From Bifidobacterium santillanense (lineage in GTDB: Bacteria > Actinomycetota > Actinomycetes > Actinomycetales > Bifidobacteriaceae): a stretch of 64,000 nucleotides of DNA. This document shows, piece after piece, positions 8,306 to 17,064 of the stretch. Under the pieces are notes generated by a model. That model was not told the origin of the DNA. It did no database searches and saw only the letters and a program-made list of their open reading frames with translations. The translations under genes were made by a program, and so were the position numbers. Positions within the stretch are counted from its first letter, which is position 1; each line of letters starts with the position of its first letter. Location of the stretch: the NCBI RefSeq assembly GCF_018555385.1, contig NZ_JAFEJS010000001.1, positions 496,001 through 560,000 on the forward strand, given 5' to 3'.

Positions 8306-11300
8306 TCACTCGCCGTTCATATCGAGCAGGTGCAGCTCGAACCTGGCCTTGGGGTTGTCGGGGTTGAGCCTCAGGCTCTCCTCGAACAGCTTGCGGGCGC
8401 CGGCCTTGTCGTCGAAGAACAGGCGGCCGTAGGCGAGCGCGCGGACCGTTTCGGCCTTGTGCTCGCTCACGCCGTCGGGTACGAACGACAGGTGCAGCGA
8501 GGTGACGATGGGCTTGCGGTCGAGGTCGTTCCCCGCGTCCTCCTCCCACTTGACCACGGAGGCGCTCATGTCCCTGCGGGAGATGATGTTGTCGCCGAGC
8601 AGGCGTTCGGCGAGCGCCACGTAGTAGTCGGTCTCCGGCCCCATGTACGGGCTGTAGTTGCTGTGGATGAAGGGCAGCAGGCGGGATGCGGCCTTGCGGG
8701 CCTCGTCCTCGCGGCCGAGCTTCTCCAGCGCGGCGGCCTCGAACCAGCGGGCGTAGTACAGCTGCTGGGTGTCCCACCATCCGGCGCGGAAGTTGGCGGG
8801 GACGATCTGCGCCTGGCGGTAGCATTCGAGCGCCTCCTCGACCTTGCCGTCGCGTTCGAGCAGCCGGCCCTTGCAGCACAGCGCGAAGGTGTACGACTCG
8901 GTGAGGTAGGTCTCCTGGCATTCGGCGGCCACGAACTCGTGGTTCCTGAGCACGTCGAGCGCCTTGTCGAATTCGAACACGTTGCTGTAGGCGTCGGCCA
9001 GATCCCAGGCGAGGGTGTCGGAGGGTTTGTCGGGCAGGTTGGCGAGCAGCCAGTCGAGGCGTTCGCGTCCGTCCACGCCGAGCCTGGCGGCCACGTAGTT
9101 GGTCTCGCGTACGAGCGTGTCGTCCTTCGGCTTGACCTCCACGGCCTTCTTCATCAGCTCCAGCGCCTCCTCGCGGCGGTCGAACTTGCTGAAGTAGGCG
9201 ATGGCGAGGTTGCGCCATGCGATGTGGAAGTCGGGCTTCAGTTCGGTGACTTTCCTCCACTGGTCCGCGGCGGCCTTGTACTGCAGCTTGTCGTACAGGA
9301 TGCAGCCGTACAGGTAGGCGGCGGTGTAGTCGGTCGGGTCGGCTTCGACGGCGGCCTTGAGCACGGGCAGCTCCTCGAGGCGGTACGGGAACACGTCCAC
9401 GATCGGGCTGTCGGACACGGCCTTGCGGTTGGATGCGGCGGCTTCGGTCTTGCCGAGCGCGTCGTAGACGAAGGCGAGCGTGTAGTGGGTCATCGGCGTG
9501 GACTGCCCGGCGAGCTTGGCGCCTTCGAGCAGGGCGACGGCCTCGTCCTTCAGTCCGGCGAGCAGCAGGTCGAACGTGACGTCGAGGATGGTCTGCGCGG
9601 GGTTGCTCAGCAGGATCGAGTAGAACTCGCCGAGGTCCCTGCCGGAGTAGTAGAGGTGGGCGAAGCGGGCCAGGTGGTCGAGTCGGTCGCGGGCGATGAT
9701 GCCTTCGAGCTCCGTCAGACCCGCCTCGCGGTCGCCGAGCTTGATTTCGGCGATGGCCTTGTAGGTGCCGCAGACGGCGTGGTCGGCCTCCTTCCTGAGC
9801 GCCTGCCCGGCGTGCTCCCTCATCCTGACCCAGTCGCCGCGCTGTCCGTCGATGCCGGCGATGTAGGTCATGGCCGGGGAGATGACGTTGTTGCTCCACG
9901 CGGCCTTGAAGAAGGTCTCGTAGGCGGCGTCGACCTCGCCCTTGCCGTACTCGCACAGCGCCTTGAGGTAGCTGTAGGTGCCGTCGTACGGGTTGTGGTT
10001 GTACCGGTTGAGCACCTTGTCGGCGCGGCGCAGGTATCCGAGCGCCTCGTCGTACAGGGCGTTGTCGTAACGGTCCTCGGCCATGGCGAGCAGCGACGGC
10101 AGGTGTTCGGGGTCGCGTTCGAGCGCCACGAGGTAGTAGTCGCGTCCCTTGAACGACGGGTCGCGGTACTGGTCGATGTGCTGGCCGGCCACGTAGATCT
10201 CCTGCGCGGTGGTGAGCTCGTGCGGGGTGGGGATGCCGGGGTTGTCCTCGGGGATGCGCAGCACGTCGGGCTTGTCCTCGGTGTAGTCCATGAGCACGGT
10301 GCCGTCGGCGGCGGTCAGGCGCAGCGTGTAGACGTCGGCCGGCAGCGCCACGTCGAACTCGCGGTAGTCGCCCGGGTCGAGCGTGATGCTCTCGCGCAGC
10401 ACCGTGTCCTCGCCGTCGGACACTTCGAGTACGGCGTCGGCCACGCTCCTGGTGACGGCGACGCGCACCTCGCCGTCGGCCTTGTCGAGGGTGACCACGC
10501 CGTGGATGTTGGCGAAGGTCGGGGCCTTGGTGCCGTGGATCGGGTACCAGAACTGCGACCAGGTCTTCACCTCGTAGGGCGCGATGTACGTGAAGTCGGG
10601 CTGGTCGTCGGAGTAGGCGCCGGCCATGAGCTCGGCGTGCTCGCCGTCGTTGTCGGTGAGGTTGCCGTTCCAGGCGTCGCCGAGGTCCTCGAGCGCCCAC
10701 ATGAACTGCTTCTTGCCGGGGACCATGTGGTGGTCGGCCACGTGCACGGTGCCGCAGTCGCGGTCGTGGTCGTAGCCGCCGAAGAAGTCGTACTTCGAGG
10801 GGGCGGCGAAGTAGGAGTTGCCCTTCAACGTGTTCCTGTGGACGCTGATGTCGGTCTCCTCCTCGTGGTTCTCCACCGCGTACCAGCCCTTGGTGATCGG
10901 GAAGGTGGCGTGGTGGCGGTCGTAGTGGTGGTGCACGTAGCCGACGTCCTGCGGGAAGAACAGCTGGTAGTCGGCGTTGACGTGGATGCCGGCGTTCTCG
11001 TACCACAGGAACGGGTGCTTGACGGGAGTGCGGTTGTCGATCTTCACCACGGTCTCGTAGTAGGAGACGTCCGGACGCAGCTTGACGCCCCACGTGCCCT
11101 TGAGACGGTACTGGCCCGGCGAGGGCGCGGCCTCGGAGCACCAGACGATCGCGGTGCCGTCATCGAGCCGCTCGATGCTGTAGTCGACGGGCATGTAGGT
11201 GCCGGGACGGTGGTGGAACGGGAAGTTGAACTCCATGCCGCCGGAGATCCAGTTGCCGTAGGAGCCGACGATGACGGGCTTGATGCGGTGGTGGCGGTAG

Positions 11301-11587
11301 AGGAAGTTGTAGTCGTTGACCTTGTCGTAGCCTTCGAGGATGCGGCCGCCGAGCTCGGGCAGGATCAGCAGGCGGATGTAGTCGTTCTCGAGGCGGACGA
11401 CGGTGTACTCGTGATCGGTGAGCCTGTCGCGTTCCACGCCGAGCGTCACGCGGTTCGGGTAGGCGTATCCGGTGGAGCCCTGGTGCTGGCGGAACTCCGA
11501 GTACATGGGCATCTCATCGGGGGCGGGCGGCTCGTAGGTCGGGATGATCATCCTCTCGACGCCGGCGGTCACGGGGTTGTGGGACAT
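8306..11587 (-). CDS. DUF5107 domain and tetratricopeptide repeat protein 1
   Basis: A 1093-residue protein with no signal peptide or membrane segment. The N-terminal part (about 1-440) matches the DUF5107 family, which I place with galactose-mutarotase-like beta-sandwich folds: LPELGGRI (77-83), WISGGMEFNFPFHHRP (113-128) and CGTVHVADHHMVPGKKQFMW. From about 470 to the end, helical TPR-type repeats follow, e.g. AIAYFSKFDRREEALELMKKAVEV. It shares the whole architecture with the 1115-residue protein at 18711. No biochemical function can be asserted; the carbohydrate-binding-type fold and the sugar locus suggest sugar sensing or a glycan enzyme. RBS AAGGAG precedes the ATG. Confidence 0.8.
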   Translation of the reverse strand: MSHNPVTAGVERMIIPTYEPPAPDEMPMYSEFRQHQGSTGYAYPNRVTLGVERDRLTDHEYTVVRLENDYIRLLILPELGGRILEGYDKVNDYNFLYRHHRIKPVIVGSYGNWISGGMEFNFPFHHRPGTYMPVDYSIERLDDGTAIVWCSEAAPSPGQYRLKGTWGVKLRPDVSYYETVVKIDNRTPVKHPFLWYENAGIHVNADYQLFFPQDVGYVHHHYDRHHATFPITKGWYAVENHEEETDISVHRNTLKGNSYFAAPSKYDFFGGYDHDRDCGTVHVADHHMVPGKKQFMWALEDLGDAWNGNLTDNDGEHAELMAGAYSDDQPDFTYIAPYEVKTWSQFWYPIHGTKAPTFANIHGVVTLDKADGEVRVAVTRSVADAVLEVSDGEDTVLRESITLDPGDYREFDVALPADVYTLRLTAADGTVLMDYTEDKPDVLRIPEDNPGIPTPHELTTAQEIYVAGQHIDQYRDPSFKGRDYYLVALERDPEHLPSLLAMAEDRYDNALYDEALGYLRRADKVLNRYNHNPYDGTYSYLKALCEYGKGEVDAAYETFFKAAWSNNVISPAMTYIAGIDGQRGDWVRMREHAGQALRKEADHAVCGTYKAIAEIKLGDREAGLTELEGIIARDRLDHLARFAHLYYSGRDLGEFYSILLSNPAQTILDVTFDLLLAGLKDEAVALLEGAKLAGQSTPMTHYTLAFVYDALGKTEAAASNRKAVSDSPIVDVFPYRLEELPVLKAAVEADPTDYTAAYLYGCILYDKLQYKAAADQWRKVTELKPDFHIAWRNLAIAYFSKFDRREEALELMKKAVEVKPKDDTLVRETNYVAARLGVDGRERLDWLLANLPDKPSDTLAWDLADAYSNVFEFDKALDVLRNHEFVAAECQETYLTESYTFALCCKGRLLERDGKVEEALECYRQAQIVPANFRAGWWDTQQLYYARWFEAAALEKLGREDEARKAASRLLPFIHSNYSPYMGPETDYYVALAERLLGDNIISRRDMSASVVKWEEDAGNDLDRKPIVTSLHLSFVPDGVSEHKAETVRALAYGRLFFDDKAGARKLFEESLRLNPDNPKARFELHLLDMNGE

Positions 11588-11701
11588 GATGGACTCCTTC
11601 GTTGGACGAATGTCGATTGTGGATTATTGCCATCGACTGCGTTGTCACCATCAACGGTATTCCCGAAACGATGCCCGGAATGTATAGAAAATGCTCTGCG
11701 A

Positions 11702-12601
11702 TTATCGCGGAATGCTCAAGGCTTCGCGGCCGACGCCCGGGGCGGCGTCGCGCATCGATCGACGGTACTCCAGCGGGGTCATCCCCTCCAGTCGCCTGAA
11801 CGCCAGGCAGAACGCGCTGGGCGACGAGAACCCGCAGCGCGTGCAGATGCGCCTGAGGGAGGCGTCCGAGCCGGCCAGCATCCGCTTCGCGGCGTCCATG
11901 CGCGCGTTGACGACGAACGCGTGCGGCGTCGTGCCGGTGGCCCGCCGGAACTCCTTGATGAAATAACCGGTGCTCATCGCGGCCATGTCGGCCAGGTCGT
12001 CGTTCGTCAGCTCGCGCGACAGGTTCGCCACGATGAAGTCCTGCACGTCCTCCATCGTGTAGCGGTGGGCCGACTCGTCCGCGGGACCGTCGTCGGGAAC
12101 GCCGGCGCATTCGGTGAGGATGTCGGTCAGGTAGCGCGCCATCACCGGCTCCGACATGCGCGTCCCCGCGCGGAACCCCGCGCATATGCGCTGCAGTCGG
12201 TTGACCGCGAACTGCGAGTTGACGGTGGAGAACACGTTCCCCCTGCGTGCGCTGATGAAGTCGTAGTACATGCGCGCCGAGACGCCGTTGAAGTGTATCC
12301 ACAGGGCCTCGCCGGGCTCCAGCGCCCGGTAGGACTGCGGCGCGTAGCAGTCGATCAGCACGAAGTCGCCGGCGTGCGCGACGATGCGCTCCCGGTCGGG
12401 CAGGTCGATCGAGAACCTGCCGGAGCGGATGAAGAACAGCAGGAAGTTGTCCAACGGGCCGCGGTTCAGCGTGTATCCGGCGGCGTACCGGTACACGCCG
12501 AGCCATTCGGGGTACAGGAACACCTGCGCCCCGGAATTGGACGGGCGGTACTGGTAGTGCTCGGACTGCTCTCTGATGACGTTGCGTTCGGCCGGTTTCA
12601 T
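11702..12601 (-). CDS. AraC-family transcriptional regulator (2 of 3 paralogues)
   Basis: A 299-residue AraC/XylS regulator with an N-terminal sensor domain (GDFVLIDCYAPQSYRAL, ALWIHFNG) and a C-terminal double HTH (ELTNDDLADMAAMSTGYFIKEFRRATGTTPHAFV; LRRICTRCGFSSPSAFCLAFRRLEGMTPLEYRR). GGAAAGG precedes the ATG at 12601. It lies downstream of the GH35 gene behind a terminator-like hairpin and 114 bp upstream of DUF5107-TPR gene 1, on the same strand. It shares its MKPAERN N-terminus with the regulator at 22442, marking these two as the closest pair. Confidence 0.87.
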   Translation of the reverse strand: MKPAERNVIREQSEHYQYRPSNSGAQVFLYPEWLGVYRYAAGYTLNRGPLDNFLLFFIRSGRFSIDLPDRERIVAHAGDFVLIDCYAPQSYRALEPGEALWIHFNGVSARMYYDFISARRGNVFSTVNSQFAVNRLQRICAGFRAGTRMSEPVMARYLTDILTECAGVPDDGPADESAHRYTMEDVQDFIVANLSRELTNDDLADMAAMSTGYFIKEFRRATGTTPHAFVVNARMDAAKRMLAGSDASLRRICTRCGFSSPSAFCLAFRRLEGMTPLEYRRSMRDAAPGVGREALSIPR

Positions 12602-12641
12602 GGCGGGCGCCTTTCCGGTTGGTCTGGTGGGGATTGACAGG

Positions 12642-12676
12642 AAAGGGGCGCCGAACGACGATGCGTTCGACGCCCC
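12642..12676 (-). terminator. Terminator of the importer-GH35 operon
   Basis: A 13-bp stem with one mismatch (12645-12657 / 12664-12676) is followed on the minus strand by UUUC. It separates the GH35 gene from the downstream AraC gene. Confidence 0.7.
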
Positions 12677-12707
12677 GGGAAACAGGAGACGGAAGGATGG
12701 CTACGCG

Positions 12708-15011
12708 CTACGCCTTGGCCAGACGCGTGGAGTACACCGGCTGCAGGCTCACGGAACCGAGTCCGGCGACCGTGCTTTCGGCGTTCTCCATGCGCGCCGC
12801 CATCGTGGACTCGACGTTCACGTTGGCGCCCTCGCGGATCGGCGTGATGGTGAGGACCAGCTGGTTGCGGTTGTCGGCCAGCAGCTGCGCGTACTCCTTG
12901 AGGCCGACCTCCCAGACGTCGCCGTTGCAGAAGTTGTCGTCGACGAGGACTCCGCCGCACCACAGCCAGCCGATGTCGCCCGAGTAGCGGATGCGCAGGA
13001 GCGCGTCGTCCACGCCGTCGCCGGTCAGCCACTCGTCCGGCAGGTCGATGATGTATCGGGTGTCGGAGTGGCGCGTGACCGTCGGCTGGACGTCGGCCGC
13101 GGCGGCGTCGCCGAGACGCACGTCGCCGTCGGCCGGGACACCCTCGAGGTATCCGGCCGGATAGGTCGCGACGGCGACGGTCGGACGCGTCGATTCGACG
13201 ACGACCCTGCCGTCCGTCTCGTACACGACCGCGCCATCGTTGGCGATGGACGGGGCCGAGGCGTCCTGCGACACCGCATCGCCGGCGAACACGAGCGCCT
13301 CGCCGCCGAGGACGGTCATCGCGTCGGCGTCGGCGCGGCTGACGCACAGGATCGTGGCCGCGTGGCCCTCGCCGTCGGCGACATCGAACAGCTCGCGGTC
13401 GCCGGAGATGCGGCGCACCGTGCCGTCGGCGAACCTGAACCAGCAGTCGTCCATGCCCTCGGGGCGCATGAACACGAACGTGCGGTTCGCGGCGCCCGGC
13501 GTGCGGATCACCGTGACCGGCTGGGCGGTGGCGGCCACGAGCGTCACGCCGTCCAAGTCCATGTTGAACGGCAGCATGCAGTTCTCGTCGGCCGCCAGAC
13601 CGATGCCGTCGAACGTGACCGTCGAGCCGTCGGCGAGCGCGACCTCGATCGTCTCGCCATGCTTGGCCGGCATCGACGCGTGGTCCTGGAAGTTGTCGAT
13701 GAACACGAAGCCGCGTTCGCCGTCGGTGCGCACGCACCAGCGCAGCGTGTCCGTGTCCGCGGGGTCGACGTCGCTCTGGCCCTCCGGCACGACGACGCCC
13801 AGCGGGCACAGGCGGTCGGCGAACGCCAGACCGAAGTAGTGCAGCGCCTTGAGGCGGCGGTAGGATTCGCGCGCCTGGCCGAACTCGCCGAGCGCTGCCT
13901 GGAAGTCGTAGGAGATCTTCGGCAGCTGGCCCTCGTTGAGGTAGATGCCGTCGCCGATCGGGTTCGAACCACCCTGGAACATGTAGTATCCGAGGAAGTT
14001 GCAGCCGGACGCCATCTTGATGTTGGCCATCGCGTCGACCGACTTCATCGGCAGCACGAAGCGGTAGTTGTAGGAGCTGAACATGCCGCCGCCCATCTCG
14101 CAGCAGGCGTAGGGCTTGCTCTCCGGCTCGTAGGTGGGGTCGAACGCCTCGTTGCGCGGGCAGTCGTCGGAGTGGAAGTCGCGGTAGAGGTACTCGTCGG
14201 TGATCGGGTGGTCGCCGGGGCCGGCGTAGAACAGCCACGGGCGGTACGCGTAGCCGCCCCACAGCGGCAGCACGTCGTCCGGGACGGGCGAGCCTCCCCA
14301 GCCGGTGTTGGTGTAGAACGGCACCGAAATGCCCTCCTCCTCGGCGATGCGGCGCAGCGCGTGCACGTAGTCGAAGCCGTCGTGGCCGCCGGGCACCCAT
14401 TCGTCGGTGATGCCGGTGGTCATCTCCCACGGGGAGGACGAGTGCATGTACTCGTTGTCGAGCTGGGCGGCGACGATCGGGCCGCCGTCCTTGAAGTAGA
14501 GGCCGTCGAGCTGGGCCGCGATGTGCGCGTAGAGGTCGCGCACCTTGTCGAGGAAGCCGGGGTCGACGGAGCGCACCTCGTAGGGCTTGCCGTACATCCA
14601 GTCGGGGATGCCGCCGTTGCGCACCTCGCCGTGGTCGAACGGACCCATGCGCACGATCACCTTGAACCCGTGCTTGGCGCACAGCCTGATGAAGCGGCGC
14701 AGGTTGCGGCGGCCGGTGAAGTCCCACTGGTCCTCGTGCTCCTCGTGGTGGTTCCAGAACACGTAGGTGGCGATGACGTTGACGCCGCCGGCGGCCATCT
14801 TGGCGAGTTCGGCGTCCCAGCGGGAGGGGTCCATGCGCGAGTAGTGGAACTCGCCGCACACGCCGTAGAACGGCTTGCCGTCGAAGGTCATGTAGTAGTT
14901 GGTGAAGTCGACGGACGTGCCGTCCGGGGCGGTGCCCCAGTCGCCGCGGGTGATCGGGAACGGGGTGATGGCCTTGGGCTTGAAGCTGGTCAGGTCGAGG
15001 GTGTGGGTCAT
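12708..15011 (-). CDS. GH35-type beta-galactosidase
   Basis: A 767-residue glycoside hydrolase of the GH35 type, expected to remove beta-linked galactose by a retaining mechanism. The N-terminal (beta/alpha)8 barrel has the hallmarks GEFHYSRMDPSRWDAELAKM, VFWNHHE, WDFTGRRNLRRFI, FDHGEVRNGGIPDWM, and the acid/base glutamate in VAAQLDNEYMHS. The nucleophile is probably the glutamate of YACCEMGGGM, a segment that departs from the usual GH35 wording. Beta-sandwich domains follow. There is no signal peptide, so it acts on imported oligosaccharide. GAAAGG precedes the ATG at 15011. Last gene of the importer operon. Substrate specificity beyond beta-galactoside is unknown. Confidence 0.82.
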   Translation of the reverse strand: MTHTLDLTSFKPKAITPFPITRGDWGTAPDGTSVDFTNYYMTFDGKPFYGVCGEFHYSRMDPSRWDAELAKMAAGGVNVIATYVFWNHHEEHEDQWDFTGRRNLRRFIRLCAKHGFKVIVRMGPFDHGEVRNGGIPDWMYGKPYEVRSVDPGFLDKVRDLYAHIAAQLDGLYFKDGGPIVAAQLDNEYMHSSSPWEMTTGITDEWVPGGHDGFDYVHALRRIAEEEGISVPFYTNTGWGGSPVPDDVLPLWGGYAYRPWLFYAGPGDHPITDEYLYRDFHSDDCPRNEAFDPTYEPESKPYACCEMGGGMFSSYNYRFVLPMKSVDAMANIKMASGCNFLGYYMFQGGSNPIGDGIYLNEGQLPKISYDFQAALGEFGQARESYRRLKALHYFGLAFADRLCPLGVVVPEGQSDVDPADTDTLRWCVRTDGERGFVFIDNFQDHASMPAKHGETIEVALADGSTVTFDGIGLAADENCMLPFNMDLDGVTLVAATAQPVTVIRTPGAANRTFVFMRPEGMDDCWFRFADGTVRRISGDRELFDVADGEGHAATILCVSRADADAMTVLGGEALVFAGDAVSQDASAPSIANDGAVVYETDGRVVVESTRPTVAVATYPAGYLEGVPADGDVRLGDAAAADVQPTVTRHSDTRYIIDLPDEWLTGDGVDDALLRIRYSGDIGWLWCGGVLVDDNFCNGDVWEVGLKEYAQLLADNRNQLVLTITPIREGANVNVESTMAARMENAESTVAGLGSVSLQPVYSTRLAKA

Positions 15012-15159
15012 GGGATTGCCTTTCGAGGGTCGGGCGGGGTCGTCTTCGGCCCCGCCGTGGGGTGGGTGCAAAGGATGGTTGGGGTATGTGTGTGGTGGAT
15101 GTGTGGGTCGTATGGGGTTCCGGGTTCGATGCCCGGGTTTCCTCGCGGCTGTCGCCGCT

Positions 15160-15209
15160 CGGCTGACGCTACGGGGAGTCCACCGGACTCCCCGCTTGAC
15201 GCGTCAGCC
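15160..15209. repeat. Palindromic interspersed repeat, diverged copy 3
   Basis: Nested stems: outer GGCTGACGC (15161-15169) with GCGTCAGCC (15201-15209), inner CGGGGAGTCC (15171-15180) with GGACTCCCCG (15184-15193). Bases differ from copies 1 and 2 but pairing is kept in both stems. The right outer arm overlaps the stop codon of the permease gene. Confidence 0.75.
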
Positions 15210-16049
15210 CTTTACCGATCCGGCGACCAGGCCGGCGACGATCCACTTCTGGCAGAAGATGAAGAACAGGAACACGGGGATGAGGGCGATGGTGGTGATG
15301 GTCATGAACAGCGGCCAGTTGGTGCTGAACTGCCCCATCGCGTTGAAGACCTGCAGGACGAGCGTCTGCTTCTCGGTCGAGGAGATGTAGATGTTCGGCG
15401 TCATGAAGTCGTTCCACGTCCACATGGTCTCGAACACCACCACGGTGGTGAGGATCGGGCGGATGAGCGGCAGGACGATCTGCCAGAAGATGCGCAAGGG
15501 GCTGGCACCGTCGAGGCGGGCGGCCTCGAACAGCTCCTGCGGGAGTCCGCGCATGTACTGCACGATGAGGAAGTAGCAGAACGTGGCGCCTCCCAGGTAG
15601 AGCACGATCAGGCCGAGCAGGGAGTCGACGAGGCCGAACTGCGCCTCCATCTTGTACTGCGGGATGAGCAGGGTCTGGCCGGGGATGACGAACGAGAGCA
15701 TGAGGAACGCGCCGATGCCGGCGGTCAGGCGGCTCTTCTTCTGGATCATGCCGTAGGCGGCGAGCGCGCCGATGATGACCATGAAGAAGACGCCGACGAC
15801 CGTGACGATCAGGGTGTTGACCGTGGCCTGCACGATCGGCAGGTTCTCCAGCGCGTACGCGTAGTTCTCCAGGGTGGGGTGCACGGGCAGTCCGAACGGG
15901 TCGGCGGCCATGTCGCCGGAGTTCTTGAAGGTGTTGACCACCACCACGTAGAGGGGCACGGCGCAGATGAGGGCGATGGCGATGACCACCACCGAACGGA
16001 CGGCGGCGCGGATGCGTTCGCGCTGGCTCAGGGTGAGTCCGGATTTCAT
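15204..16049 (-). CDS. Sugar ABC transporter permease, MalG type
   Basis: A 281-residue inner-membrane permease with about six hydrophobic segments and the EAA coupling loop (ELFEAARLDGASPLRIFWQIVLPLIRP), typical of the carbohydrate-uptake (CUT1) family. It ends in the AGSVKG tail usual for MalG-like proteins. Its start overlaps the stop of the upstream permease gene by ATGA (16046-16049), indicating translational coupling; this decides the start at 16049 over longer in-frame extensions. It partners with the MalF-type permease and the binding protein. No ATPase is encoded, as usual for bifidobacterial sugar importers. Confidence 0.93.
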   Translation of the reverse strand: MKSGLTLSQRERIRAAVRSVVVIAIALICAVPLYVVVVNTFKNSGDMAADPFGLPVHPTLENYAYALENLPIVQATVNTLIVTVVGVFFMVIIGALAAYGMIQKKSRLTAGIGAFLMLSFVIPGQTLLIPQYKMEAQFGLVDSLLGLIVLYLGGATFCYFLIVQYMRGLPQELFEAARLDGASPLRIFWQIVLPLIRPILTTVVVFETMWTWNDFMTPNIYISSTEKQTLVLQVFNAMGQFSTNWPLFMTITTIALIPVFLFFIFCQKWIVAGLVAGSVKG

Positions 16050-17053
16050 GACAGCCTCTTTTCGATCAGCGAGGTGACGACCTGCTGCAGTGCCACGAGG
16101 ATCACGCAGCACAGGAAGAACATCACGCCGAGCGCCGATCCGACGCCGTAGCGTCCGGAGCCGATGCCGGTGACGATGATGGATTGGGTGACGGTGTAGG
16201 TGGCGTTGCCGGGACCGCCGTTGGTGAGGGTGAACGGCAGGTCGTAGACCTTCAGGCCGCCGGTCAGCAGCATGAAGATGGACACGCCCATGGCGGGGAC
16301 CATCTGCGGCAGGGTGATGTGGACGAACTGCTGGCCGCGGGTCGCGCCGTCCACCGACGCCTGCTCGTACAGGTCGGCGGGGATCGCCTGCAGGTAGGCG
16401 AGGTACAGTGTGGCGTGCCAGCCGACCTGGGCCCACACGGCGATGAAGATCACGCAGAACTTGGCGAGCGCGGGGTCGGACAGCCACGGCACCGGGCTCA
16501 CGCCGAGGCGGCCGAGCAGCGTGTTGACCGCGCCGGTGCCGAGCGGGGAGAAGATGTACTGCCAGACCAGGCCGAGGACGGCCATCGACGGCACCGAGAA
16601 GAAGAAGAAGAACAGGGAGCGCGCGAAGTTGCGCCCGAAGAACTTCCGGTTGAGCGTCACGGCCAGGGGCAGGGCGATGGCGGTGATGAGCACGGTGGTG
16701 GCGATGGTGTACAGCAGCGTGAATCCGAGGCCGGCGAGCAGCGTCTTGTCGGAGAAGATGGCCGCGTAGTTGGCCGCCCCCACGAACGTCGCGTTGGCGA
16801 AGTCGTAGCCGTCGTAGTCGGTGAGGCTGAAGACGATGCTCTGCAGGAACGGGATGAGGATGATGACGATGTAGACGGCGAGCAGCGGCAGCAGGAACTT
16901 CACGGAGGTCAGGTTCTCCATGAGGTTGCGGCGCCTGCGGGCCTTGAGGTGGATGGCTTCGGCGTCGACGACGTGCGCGTCGAGGGGGCCGGCCGCGGCC
17001 GTCGCCGGCATGATGGCGGCGGCCGTTGCGGATGTTGCTTGCGTGGCTGACAT
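16046..17053 (-). CDS. Sugar ABC transporter permease, MalF type
   Basis: A 335-residue inner-membrane permease of the CUT1 family: an Ala-rich cytoplasmic N-terminus, six or so membrane segments from about residue 50, and the EAA loop DLYEQASVDGATRGQQFVHITLPQMVPA. An AAGGTG RBS sits ahead of the ATG at 17053; a GTG three codons earlier is possible but would overlap the RBS. Middle gene of a binding protein-permease-permease-hydrolase operon. Confidence 0.92.
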   Translation of the reverse strand: MSATQATSATAAAIMPATAAAGPLDAHVVDAEAIHLKARRRRNLMENLTSVKFLLPLLAVYIVIILIPFLQSIVFSLTDYDGYDFANATFVGAANYAAIFSDKTLLAGLGFTLLYTIATTVLITAIALPLAVTLNRKFFGRNFARSLFFFFFSVPSMAVLGLVWQYIFSPLGTGAVNTLLGRLGVSPVPWLSDPALAKFCVIFIAVWAQVGWHATLYLAYLQAIPADLYEQASVDGATRGQQFVHITLPQMVPAMGVSIFMLLTGGLKVYDLPFTLTNGGPGNATYTVTQSIIVTGIGSGRYGVGSALGVMFFLCCVILVALQQVVTSLIEKRLS

Positions 17054-17064
17054 GGCGTTCACCT

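Noticed and set aside
8117..12637. Plus-strand open frame of 1506 codons opposite DUF5107-TPR 1 and AraC genes
   Set aside because: It is a high-GC antisense shadow: Val/Gly/Asp/His-rich without domain character, and it covers well-supported genes in the opposite direction.
12576..16151. Plus-strand open frame of 1191 codons opposite the GH35 and permease genes
   Set aside because: Antisense shadow with low-complexity composition and no RBS; the minus-strand genes have clear motifs.
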